Shown here piece by piece: positions 1 to 6,747 of a stretch of DNA of 64,000 nt. The DNA is from Oceanospirillales bacterium (GTDB taxonomy: Bacteria > Pseudomonadota > Gammaproteobacteria > Pseudomonadales > Balneatricaceae). The notes beneath the pieces were generated by a model that saw only the letters and a list, made by a program, of their open reading frames with translations, ran no database searches and was not told the origin of the DNA. The DNA is taken from NCBI GenBank assembly GCA_018223185.1, contig JAAEYW010000026.1, positions 1 to 64,000 of the forward strand, written 5' to 3'. The position numbers and the translations under genes are program-made. How positions within the stretch are numbered: the stretch's first letter is position 1; every line of letters starts with the position of its first letter.

Positions 1-53
1 ATACCTGCCTGTCACGCAGGGGGTCGCGGGTTCGAGTCCCGTCCATTCCGCCA
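1..53 (+). tRNA. tRNA-Asp (GTC), 3' part only
   Basis: The window opens inside a tRNA. The anticodon arm CCTGC-CTGTCAC-GCAGG carries GTC, which reads Asp codons. It is followed by a short variable loop, a T arm with GGTTCGAGTCC, and the acceptor 3' strand ending in an encoded CCA at 51-53. The D arm and 5' acceptor strand lie outside the window. Confidence 0.93.
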
Positions 54-560
54 CTTTTTCCTTTGAAATAATTTGCCTGTCAGTGACTATTGCTCTGCCT
101 CGTGAATTTCATAGCTGTTGCTCTGGCCCTTTTGCGTTGCAACGATCTGCCTGTCAGCTATCACTGCTGAGATTCATGGCTTGCATATCTTTTTATTCTG
201 TTACTTTCATGTTGAAAGAATCTGACTGATTAGTCATCATTGCTTTGGCTTGCGGTTTTTTGGGACTTACCTTCACCCTTTGGCTGGTATTTTTCTGTCG
301 GTTGTATCAGTTAAGGGGTTGTCTTTATGCTCTGTCGGCATGCTGCCTTTCTCTGATGATTCGTTTTATTTAAAATGGTATCGTGCTGAGTCTGAGGCGT
401 TTCTTTTTTCTCTGTGTGTATTTGCCATTTTGAGTAATCAGTGCAAGCGCTTATTTGTTTAACGTGATATAAATGCCAGTCTTTTTTCCTCTGCCTGATT
501 ATCCAATACAAATAAAGTAGTCCGGTTGAGGGGTATCATAGCGGCTGCAGGCCTAATCAG
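54..560. other. Intergenic stretch after tRNA-Asp
   Basis: About 500 bases with no convincing gene. The only long open frame (250-462) starts at TTG, has no ribosome binding site and an unconvincing composition. The decamer TGCCTGTCAG occurs twice (near 73 and 150), echoing the tRNA anticodon arm, but the similarity does not extend and may be chance. Confidence 0.5.
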
Positions 561-1469
561 ATGCATTTGAATATTAATCAGGCAGAATTGGTTTCAATCT
601 GTCCTGATCCGGTTATCGCAATCAATCGTCGCGGAGTGATCTCTGTGTTTAATCCTTCAGCCGAAAATTTGCTGAGGTATTCGGCTGATCAGGTTGTGGG
701 AGAAATGAACATACGTCAGATCTATCCCAGTGAAGCTGAAGCAAGAAAAATCATGCGGCTGATGATGGATGAGTCGTTTTATGGTGCCGGACGCATAGAG
801 GGCTATGAAACCTATGTGCTCAACAGTGATCGGGAAAGAGTGCCTATTCGTCTGTCGGCGGCTGTGCTGATGAAACAGGGGGAGTATCGTGGAAGTGTTG
901 GTTTTTTTCATGATATGACGCGCCAGAAAGCGCTGGAAACCACTTTGTTAAAACAGTCAATTACTGATGATCTGAGTGGTTTGTATAATCAGCGTCACTT
1001 CTATGTTCAGGTTGCCAGTGAGATGATGCGTGTAAAGCGCTATGGTGGTGAGCTGAGCCTGGTGTGTATTGATCTTGATGGTTTTAAGCAGGTTAATGAT
1101 AAGTTAGGGCACCTGGAAGGTGATCAGATTGTGCGTCTGATTGGTCGCGTGCTTCGGGATGGTTTAAGGGATTCGGATCAGGCGTTTCGGTATGGCGGCG
1201 ACGAATTTATGTTGTTGTTACCTAATACCTCACGCAAAGATGCCTGTCAGTTGGCTGATCGGGTGCGGCAGCTATTTAATCTGGAATGCAGTTATTCGCC
1301 AGGTTCATTCCATAATGATGCAGTTACCGTTTCGATGAGTCTGGGGGTTGCGTCCTGTTCGGGTGCTGAGCCGGTTGATTTTTTTGTTCAGAGAGCGGAT
1401 ATGGCGATGTATAGTGCAAAGCAGGAGGGAGGTAACTGTGTCAGGCAGTTTGCATCCAGCCAGAATTAA
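561..1469 (+). CDS. PAS-GGDEF diguanylate cyclase
   Basis: Predicted enzyme that makes cyclic di-GMP from two GTP. Residues about 8-125 form a PAS sensor domain (PDPVIAINRRGVISVFNPSA, then the typical FHDMTRQKALE exit helix). Residues about 135-298 are a GGDEF domain with the intact signature YGGDEF near 213-218. An RxxD product-inhibition site (RDSD) lies exactly five residues upstream, so feedback control is expected. There is no signal peptide or membrane segment, so the protein should be cytosolic and sense a soluble or redox ligand. It appears monocistronic. The start is the only good ATG, with a weak GCAGG upstream. The family assignment is secure; the ligand is unknown. Confidence 0.93.
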   Translation: MHLNINQAELVSICPDPVIAINRRGVISVFNPSAENLLRYSADQVVGEMNIRQIYPSEAEARKIMRLMMDESFYGAGRIEGYETYVLNSDRERVPIRLSAAVLMKQGEYRGSVGFFHDMTRQKALETTLLKQSITDDLSGLYNQRHFYVQVASEMMRVKRYGGELSLVCIDLDGFKQVNDKLGHLEGDQIVRLIGRVLRDGLRDSDQAFRYGGDEFMLLLPNTSRKDACQLADRVRQLFNLECSYSPGSFHNDAVTVSMSLGVASCSGAEPVDFFVQRADMAMYSAKQEGGNCVRQFASSQN

Positions 1470-1501
1470 ATATAATTGTTCGGTTTCATACGCTTCTGTA
1501 T

Positions 1502-1591
1502 TTACATCTCCTCACCGTCATCATATTCGTTGTCGTCTTCAAACTCTTCGTTGAGTCTTTCCAGCAGAAGCTCTTCTGTGTACTCTTCCAT
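1502..1591 (-). CDS. Small acidic 29-residue protein
   Basis: A short reading frame on the minus strand begins with ATG at 1591, preceded by a very good ribosome binding site (GAAAGGAGAG, spacing about 5-6), and ends with TAA at 1502-1504. The product is 29 residues, starts MEEYTEELLLERLNEEFEDD and is extremely rich in Glu and Asp, with a probable amphipathic helix in its first half. It is convergent with the GGDEF gene and divergent from the PLP enzyme gene. No function is recognised. The case for a real gene rests on the binding site and the non-random acidic, helical composition. Confidence 0.6.
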   Translation of the reverse strand: MEEYTEELLLERLNEEFEDDNEYDDGEEM

Positions 1592-1667
1592 TTTATCTCT
1601 CCTTTCTTTTCGGCAGCTATCTTATGCTGACTTGATGATGGAAATGTGACAGGTTTTTTAATCCTTT

Positions 1668-2606
1668 ATGAAAAATTGTCCGGCAGCGCTGCCACAATCG
1701 CCCCATATTCCAGTTACAGCCGTTGATCTGCCGGCCTTTAAAAAGGCGGGTGTTCACCTTGATCTGCTGCGCCTTGATCTTGTGCATCCTCTTATCAGTG
1801 GTAATAAGTGGTTTAAGTTAAAGTACGCGCTTGAAGCGGTGCGGGCTTCCGGTTGCTATCGTGTGCTTAGCTTTGGTGGTGCCTGGTCAAATCATATTCA
1901 TGCGTTGTCATATGCGGGATATGAACAGGGTCTTGAAACGATAGGGGTGATTCGGGGTGAGCGTCCGGCTCAACTCTCTCAAACGTTAGTTGATGCAGCG
2001 GGTTGGGGGATGACGCTGGAGTTTGTTTCCAGGGCTCAATATCGCAATAAGAGCGATCAACAGTTTATTGCCCGGCTGCATGACAAGTATGGAGATTTTC
2101 ATTGTTTGCCGGAAGGTGGATCGGGTGAGTGGGTGGTGGCTGGTTGTCGTGAGATTCTCTCTCTGTTTAATGCCGCGGATTATCAGCTGATTTGTTGTGC
2201 CTGTGGTACCGGGGGGACTCTGGCGGGATTGATTGCAGATAAGCCTGAAGGTGTCGATCTTTTGGGCGTGCCAGTGCTGAAAGGCGGAGCGTTTCTCTAT
2301 CAGGATATTCGAAGACTTTTAGCTCAGGCCGGCGTGAATGACCCGGGAGGGTGGACGTTAGAGCTTGATAGTCACGAGGGCGGGTATGCCAGGGTTTCTG
2401 TAGAGCTGGCTCTGGCGATGAAATGCTTCACTGAATACAGTGGCATCGGGCTGGAGCCGGTATACAGTGGTAAGGCGTTTCTGGCGTTGCAGCGAAAGCT
2501 GCTGCGGGGTGAACTGCTCCCGGGGACCCGGGTAATGCTGATTCATACAGGCGGTATGCAGGGGTTAAGGGGGATGGAAGATATCCTGAGTAGAAAGTTG
2601 ACATAA
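1668..2606 (+). CDS. PLP-dependent ACC deaminase / D-cysteine desulfhydrase family enzyme
   Basis: Tryptophan-synthase-beta-fold PLP enzyme of 312 residues, about the usual size. The PLP-binding lysine lies in the N-terminal motif SGNKWFKLKY, followed by FGGAWSNHIHAL, a Ser/Asn pair that holds the substrate carboxylate in this family. A glycine-rich phosphate-binding loop, CACGTGGTLAG, is near residue 180. Members act on 1-aminocyclopropane-1-carboxylate or on D-cysteine; sequence alone does not separate them, and most marine gammaproteobacterial members are uncharacterised. It stands alone, with NAD kinase on the same strand about 130 bases downstream. The ribosome binding site is weak. Confidence 0.85.
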   Translation: MKNCPAALPQSPHIPVTAVDLPAFKKAGVHLDLLRLDLVHPLISGNKWFKLKYALEAVRASGCYRVLSFGGAWSNHIHALSYAGYEQGLETIGVIRGERPAQLSQTLVDAAGWGMTLEFVSRAQYRNKSDQQFIARLHDKYGDFHCLPEGGSGEWVVAGCREILSLFNAADYQLICCACGTGGTLAGLIADKPEGVDLLGVPVLKGGAFLYQDIRRLLAQAGVNDPGGWTLELDSHEGGYARVSVELALAMKCFTEYSGIGLEPVYSGKAFLALQRKLLRGELLPGTRVMLIHTGGMQGLRGMEDILSRKLT

Positions 2607-2737
2607 TGTTATAGGCCAGAATCCTGTGTTAAAAGGGTTGATACCGGCAGCTAAACAGCTAAAAATATGAGTATAATGTTTAAAAACAATCGGATAGGTG
2701 TGGTTACGTTGTAATCATCAGTTTCAGTGGAGTGGCA

Positions 2738-3619
2738 ATGGATAACTTTCGTAATATTGGCTTGATAGGGCGTCTGGGTAGTACCAAGGTTATTGATACC
2801 CTGAAACATCTGATTCGCTTTCTTGATGAGCAGGGCCTGACTCCTATTCTTGATGAAAAAATCGCGGCAGTAATGCCCGGGCATGGCCAGCAAACCAGTT
2901 CTCCCCGTTTGATGGGGGAGGTCTGTGATCTGGTTATTGTTGTCGGAGGCGATGGCAGTTTGTTAGGCGCGGCGCGGAATCTGGCGCAATCCAATGTGCC
3001 GGTGTTGGGTGTTAACCGTGGGAATCTGGGCTTCCTGACCGATATCTCGCCTGCTGAAATCGAAGAGAAGGTCGGTGAGGTGTTGAATGGTCAGTATACT
3101 GTTGATCGTCGCTTTCTGATTGATGTTCTGGTTAAGCGAAATGGCGAGCCTATCGGCGAGTCAACCGGGCTGAACGACTGTGTATTGCACCCGGGTAAGT
3201 CTGCCAGAATGATTCAGTTCGAACTCTATATCGAAGGGCAGTTTGTTTACACGCAACGATCTGATGGTCTGATTGTTGCCACCCCGACAGGTTCTACGGC
3301 GTATGCGTTGTCAGGCGGCGGTCCCATTATGCATCCGCGCCTTGATGCATTGGTGTTAGTGCCTATGTTCCCCCATACACTCTCCAGCCGACCTATTGTG
3401 GTGGATGGTAATAGTGAGCTTAAATTGGTTATCAGTGATAATAATGAAACCTATCCGACGGTCAGTTGCGATGGACAGAAACATATCAGCTGTGCTCCTG
3501 GAGATACTATTACTATTCATAAAAAGCCACATAAGCTGAAACTGCTGCATCCGCTGAGCCATAATTTCTATCAGACCTGTCGTGAAAAGCTTGGTTGGGC
3601 GACCAGGTTGGGAGAATAA
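2738..3619 (+). CDS. nadK: NAD kinase
   Basis: Phosphorylates NAD to NADP with ATP, the only route to NADP. The family signature VVGGDGSLLGAARNLA near residue 70 includes the catalytic GGDG motif. It is followed by GVNRGNLGFLTD, the NAD-binding LNDCVLHPGKSARMIQFE and the glycine-rich PTGSTAYALSGGGPI. About 293 residues matches the E. coli enzyme. An in-frame GTG at 2732 would add two residues, but ATG 2738 has GGAG at better spacing and aligns with the family start. It is followed after 11 bases by the metallophosphatase gene, so the two are probably cotranscribed. Confidence 0.96.
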   Translation: MDNFRNIGLIGRLGSTKVIDTLKHLIRFLDEQGLTPILDEKIAAVMPGHGQQTSSPRLMGEVCDLVIVVGGDGSLLGAARNLAQSNVPVLGVNRGNLGFLTDISPAEIEEKVGEVLNGQYTVDRRFLIDVLVKRNGEPIGESTGLNDCVLHPGKSARMIQFELYIEGQFVYTQRSDGLIVATPTGSTAYALSGGGPIMHPRLDALVLVPMFPHTLSSRPIVVDGNSELKLVISDNNETYPTVSCDGQKHISCAPGDTITIHKKPHKLKLLHPLSHNFYQTCREKLGWATRLGE

Positions 3620-3630
3620 CCGGAGTGCCT

Positions 3631-4605
3631 ATGGGAAGTGCTTATCAAGGTTATGACCTGATCGGTGATGTGCATGGCTGTGCATTATCGCTTCAGCTGT
3701 TATTGAAAAAACTGGGATATAGCAAAAAATCGGGTGTTTATCAGCACCCGAAACGTCAGGCCGTTTTTCTGGGGGACATTGTTGACCGTGGGCCGCGTAT
3801 CCGTGAGGCGCTGCATATTGTCCGGGACATGGTTGATGCCGGGCATGCTCAGATCGTAATGGGCAACCATGAGTTTAATTATCTCTCTTATCTTACGCCC
3901 GGGTTGCCGGGGTCCGGTATGGAATATCTGAGAACCCATAACCAGCGACATCTGCGTATTCTGAATGAAACTCTTGAGCAGTTTGTAAACTACCCGCATG
4001 AGGAGCAGGTGTTTTTGCAGTGGATCAAAGAGATGCCCCTGTTTCTCGAGTGTGAGCAGTTCAGGGTGGTGCATGCCTGCTGGTCTCAGCAGCATATAGA
4101 TCAGTTTTTGCAAATGCAGGGGGGGAATCGGATTGATGATGCTTACCTGCACCGTTCTGCCCATCACGGTACGCCTGAGTGGGAGACTATGGATCGTTTG
4201 TTGCGCGGTACACATCTGAGGCTGCCCAATAACGAAGTCATGGTTAGTAAAGACGGTTATAAACGGCATTTTTTCCGGACTAAGTTCTGGTCAGAGAAGC
4301 CAGAGTATTATGTCGATGTCGTGTTTCAGCCTGACCCTTTACCTGAGCATGTGGCGCGTATGCCGCTGAGTGATCAGGATTATCAGGACCTGCTGTACTA
4401 CAGCAGGGATGAGCCTCTGCTCTTTATCGGGCATTACTGGTGTGATGGCGAGCCCAGGCCTGTGGCCCCCAATGTTGCCTGTATTGACTACAGTGCTGTT
4501 AAGTTTGGTAAGTTGGTGGCGTATCGGCTGGATCAGGAAACAGAGATCGATCCGAAGAAATTTATCTGGGTTGATGTATTGAAGGAAATTAGAGATGAAT
4601 CCTGA
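3631..4605 (+). CDS. Metallophosphatase (PrpE/PPP-like)
   Basis: Calcineurin-type metallophosphoesterase of about 324 residues. The metal-binding motifs are all present: GDVHGC at the N-terminus (first metal Asp and His), GDIVDRGP near residue 50 (bridging Asp), GNHEF near 75 (Asn and His), and later histidines including VVHACW and FIGHYW. Family members dephosphorylate diadenosine tetraphosphate, phosphoproteins or nucleotides; the substrate here is not evident. ATG 3631 was chosen because CGGAG precedes it and GDVHGC then begins at the usual distance from the N-terminus; an upstream in-frame TTG exists at 3595. The stop overlaps a 13-codon ORF that leads into glpG. Confidence 0.85.
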   Translation: MGSAYQGYDLIGDVHGCALSLQLLLKKLGYSKKSGVYQHPKRQAVFLGDIVDRGPRIREALHIVRDMVDAGHAQIVMGNHEFNYLSYLTPGLPGSGMEYLRTHNQRHLRILNETLEQFVNYPHEEQVFLQWIKEMPLFLECEQFRVVHACWSQQHIDQFLQMQGGNRIDDAYLHRSAHHGTPEWETMDRLLRGTHLRLPNNEVMVSKDGYKRHFFRTKFWSEKPEYYVDVVFQPDPLPEHVARMPLSDQDYQDLLYYSRDEPLLFIGHYWCDGEPRPVAPNVACIDYSAVKFGKLVAYRLDQETEIDPKKFIWVDVLKEIRDES

Positions 4606-4636
4606 ATATCACTTGCTGCCTGTTGTTATCTTATGA
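4595..4636 (+). CDS. 13-codon coupling ORF before glpG
   Basis: A tiny ORF (ATG 4595, TGA 4634-4636, product MNPEYHLLPVVIL) starts inside the last codons of the phosphatase gene. AAGGAA stands about eight bases before it, and its stop overlaps the glpG start as ATGA. The glpG start has no purine-rich binding site of its own, so ribosomes finishing this ORF could reinitiate there. This is inference from layout; the peptide itself may have no role. Confidence 0.4.
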   Translation: MNPEYHLLPVVIL

Positions 4637-5472
4637 ATGAAGTGTTCCGGGTCTCCATCGATCAGGATCTGTCTGGTTTTACCGCGATACTCTGGCAGCA
4701 TAAAATTCCTCACCGGGTGTTAGAAGAGGGGGATGAACAGCTGTTAATGGTTCCCTATAACGTTAATGCAGACCAGATTGCTCAGCTTTATCAGTTGTGG
4801 CAGCAGGGGGCTGATCTTTCAGGTCTGAAGGTTCAGCAGCGTGAAAAGCCGGGGGGGCTGCAGAGTATTTTTAAAGCCTGGCTGACTCTGGTGCTGATTG
4901 CGGTGAGCGTCATCATTACGTTGATGGTCTCGCTGGGTGATAATATACAGGTGATGAGCTGGTTCACCATTGTTGAGTTTTATGTGCAGGGGGATAAGAT
5001 CTATTACCCTGACCTGCTGACATCGGTTTCCGGTGGGCAGGTATGGCGACTATTCACGCCGGCTTTTATGCATTTTAATCTGCCGCATATACTCTTTAAT
5101 CTGCTTTGGGTCTGGGTCGTGGGCCGGCGGATTGAAAGTTACCTGGGCTGGCCTGTGCTCTTGGGGTTGTTTCTGTTTTCTGCACTGACTTCCAATATCG
5201 CCCAGTTCTGGGTCAGTGGCCCGATGTTTGGCGGAATGTCTGGTTTCGTGTTTGCGCTGCTTGGGTTTGCATGGCTGTGGGACCGGCTCAGGCCTGCGCA
5301 GCTGATCGGTATGCCACCGGCGCTGATGGGATTTATGATGTTCTGGCTGGTACTGGGATTTACCGGGACGCTTGAAGTTCTGGGGCTTGGCTCTGTTGCA
5401 AATACCGCTCATCTGGCGGGGTTGATAGCGGGCCTTGTGGTTGTTCCGGCGGTAAGACTTATCAAACAATGA
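4633..5472 (+). CDS. glpG: Rhomboid intramembrane serine protease GlpG
   Basis: Inner-membrane protease that cleaves within or near transmembrane helices. An N-terminal cytosolic domain (residues about 1-70) precedes some six membrane helices. The catalytic serine is in GGMSGFVFALLG near residue 200 (GxSG) and the catalytic histidine in NTAHLAGLIAGL near 255; the HILFN motif with the conserved His and Asn in helix 2 is also present. Length (279) and the N-terminal domain match GlpG rather than other rhomboids. It does not sit beside glpD/glpR as in E. coli. The start lacks its own binding site and is joined to the upstream phosphatase through the 13-codon ORF. Confidence 0.92.
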   Translation: MNEVFRVSIDQDLSGFTAILWQHKIPHRVLEEGDEQLLMVPYNVNADQIAQLYQLWQQGADLSGLKVQQREKPGGLQSIFKAWLTLVLIAVSVIITLMVSLGDNIQVMSWFTIVEFYVQGDKIYYPDLLTSVSGGQVWRLFTPAFMHFNLPHILFNLLWVWVVGRRIESYLGWPVLLGLFLFSALTSNIAQFWVSGPMFGGMSGFVFALLGFAWLWDRLRPAQLIGMPPALMGFMMFWLVLGFTGTLEVLGLGSVANTAHLAGLIAGLVVVPAVRLIKQ

Positions 5473-5549
5473 ATGCTCGGGCACAGCGTGACATCGAACT
5501 GCTGACAGACCCTGTGATAATATATCGGTCTACTGTGGAGACTAAATAA

Positions 5550-5816
5550 ATGAATTTTACAAAGATGATTGAGGCGATGACACCTGAGGTGTATCAGAGT
5601 CTGAAGCGGGCTGTAGAGCTGGGTAAGTGGCCTAATGGCGAACGGTTGACCGAGGCGCAGCGAGAGACCAGTTTGCGGGCGGTTATCGCTTATGATGAAA
5701 CCAAACTGCCAGAACATGAGCGTACCGGGTTTATCGACCGGACCAAAAAAGATGGCAGCAAGCACGGCTCAGATCCGCTGGAACCGCAGGTTCTTAAAAT
5801 TCTGAACGATCATTGA
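5550..5816 (+). CDS. yeaC: DUF1315 (YeaC-like) protein
   Basis: An 88-residue soluble protein resembling E. coli YeaC: TPEVYQSLKRAVELGKW, then GERLTEAQRETSLRAVIAY and LPEHERTGFI, all hallmarks of DUF1315. No catalytic motif is visible and the function is unknown. A purine-rich stretch (GTGGAGACTAAATA) precedes the ATG. Its stop codon overlaps the start of the DUF2797 gene (TGATG), so the two are translationally coupled and probably act together. Confidence 0.85.
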   Translation: MNFTKMIEAMTPEVYQSLKRAVELGKWPNGERLTEAQRETSLRAVIAYDETKLPEHERTGFIDRTKKDGSKHGSDPLEPQVLKILNDH

Positions 5817-6643
5817 TGGATGTTATCGCGCAAGGGGCGCTGGTTAAAATGCCAGCAGAGATCGGCCCTCAGATACGTTATCAGCTTAAGTTGGATGATC
5901 AGCTCGTTGATTTGAACCGCTATCTCGGCCAGCCGTTAAAGCTGAGGTACCTGGGGTGCATTAATTGTATTCACTGTGGCCGGAAAACGAGTAAAAGTTT
6001 TGCCCAGGGCTACTGTTACCCATGTTTTAAAAAGCTCCCTCAGTGTGACGTCTGTATTATGAGTCCGGAAAAGTGTCATTATGATCAGGGGACCTGTCGG
6101 GATCCGGCGTGGGGTGAGCAGTTCTGTTTTCAGAGCCACTATGTCTATCTGGCGAACTCTTCGGGCGTTAAGGTGGGGATTACCCGCGGCACCCAGATTC
6201 CAACGCGCTGGATTGATCAGGGGGCGATTCAGGCGCTGCCGGTTCTGCGTGTTGATACCCGTTTTCAGTCGGGTCTGGCTGAGCAGGTTTTTGCCGGTCA
6301 TGTAACTGATAAAACTAACTGGCGGGCTATGCTTAAAGGTCAGGTAGATAGTCTGGATCTGTATGCTGAGCGTGACCGGCTGATGGCGTTGTGTCAGGAC
6401 GGCCTGACTGAGCTGGAAGATCGCTTTGGGTTGCAGGCGATTCAGCGTCTTCCCGATGCCGAAGTGCTGGAACTTAACTATCCGGTGCTCAACTTTCCGG
6501 CTAAAGTGACCAGTCTTAGTTTTGATAAAACGCCTGTCGTGGAGGGGGTTTTACAGGGGATTAAAGGGCAGTACCTGATCCTGGATACCGGGGTGATCAA
6601 CCTCAGAAAGTTTACTGCATATCAGGTTGAGTTCAGCGCCTGA
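5816..6643 (+). CDS. DUF2797 cysteine-rich protein
   Basis: About 275 residues, matching the DUF2797 family. Residues about 45-105 hold a dense set of cysteines: CINCIHCGRK, YCYPCF, CDVCIMSPEKC, a further CR, and FC. These look like two or more zinc-binding knuckles. Next comes the family core (HYVYLANSSGVKVGITRG, PTRWIDQGA), whose VGITR-type motif resembles a GIY-YIG nuclease core. That likeness is only suggestive. ATG 5816 overlaps the DUF1315 stop; a TTG one codon earlier is less likely. Function unknown. Confidence 0.8.
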   Translation: MDVIAQGALVKMPAEIGPQIRYQLKLDDQLVDLNRYLGQPLKLRYLGCINCIHCGRKTSKSFAQGYCYPCFKKLPQCDVCIMSPEKCHYDQGTCRDPAWGEQFCFQSHYVYLANSSGVKVGITRGTQIPTRWIDQGAIQALPVLRVDTRFQSGLAEQVFAGHVTDKTNWRAMLKGQVDSLDLYAERDRLMALCQDGLTELEDRFGLQAIQRLPDAEVLELNYPVLNFPAKVTSLSFDKTPVVEGVLQGIKGQYLILDTGVINLRKFTAYQVEFSA

Positions 6644-6747
6644 GTTTAGGGAAACCTTTGAATCGCTGCCATGGTCTGAATATTATCAGGGTGTATTCGA
6701 AGGTTCGTTTCGTGTTAATTGTTTGAATGTTATTGCAGGGTGTGTGA

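Noticed and set aside
73-160. Two copies of TGCCTGTCAG resembling the tRNA-Asp anticodon arm
   Set aside because: Similarity does not extend to a T arm or acceptor, so these are not tRNA copies.
250-462. 70-codon open frame after tRNA-Asp
   Set aside because: TTG start, no ribosome binding site, no family likeness; another long frame overlaps it on the opposite strand.
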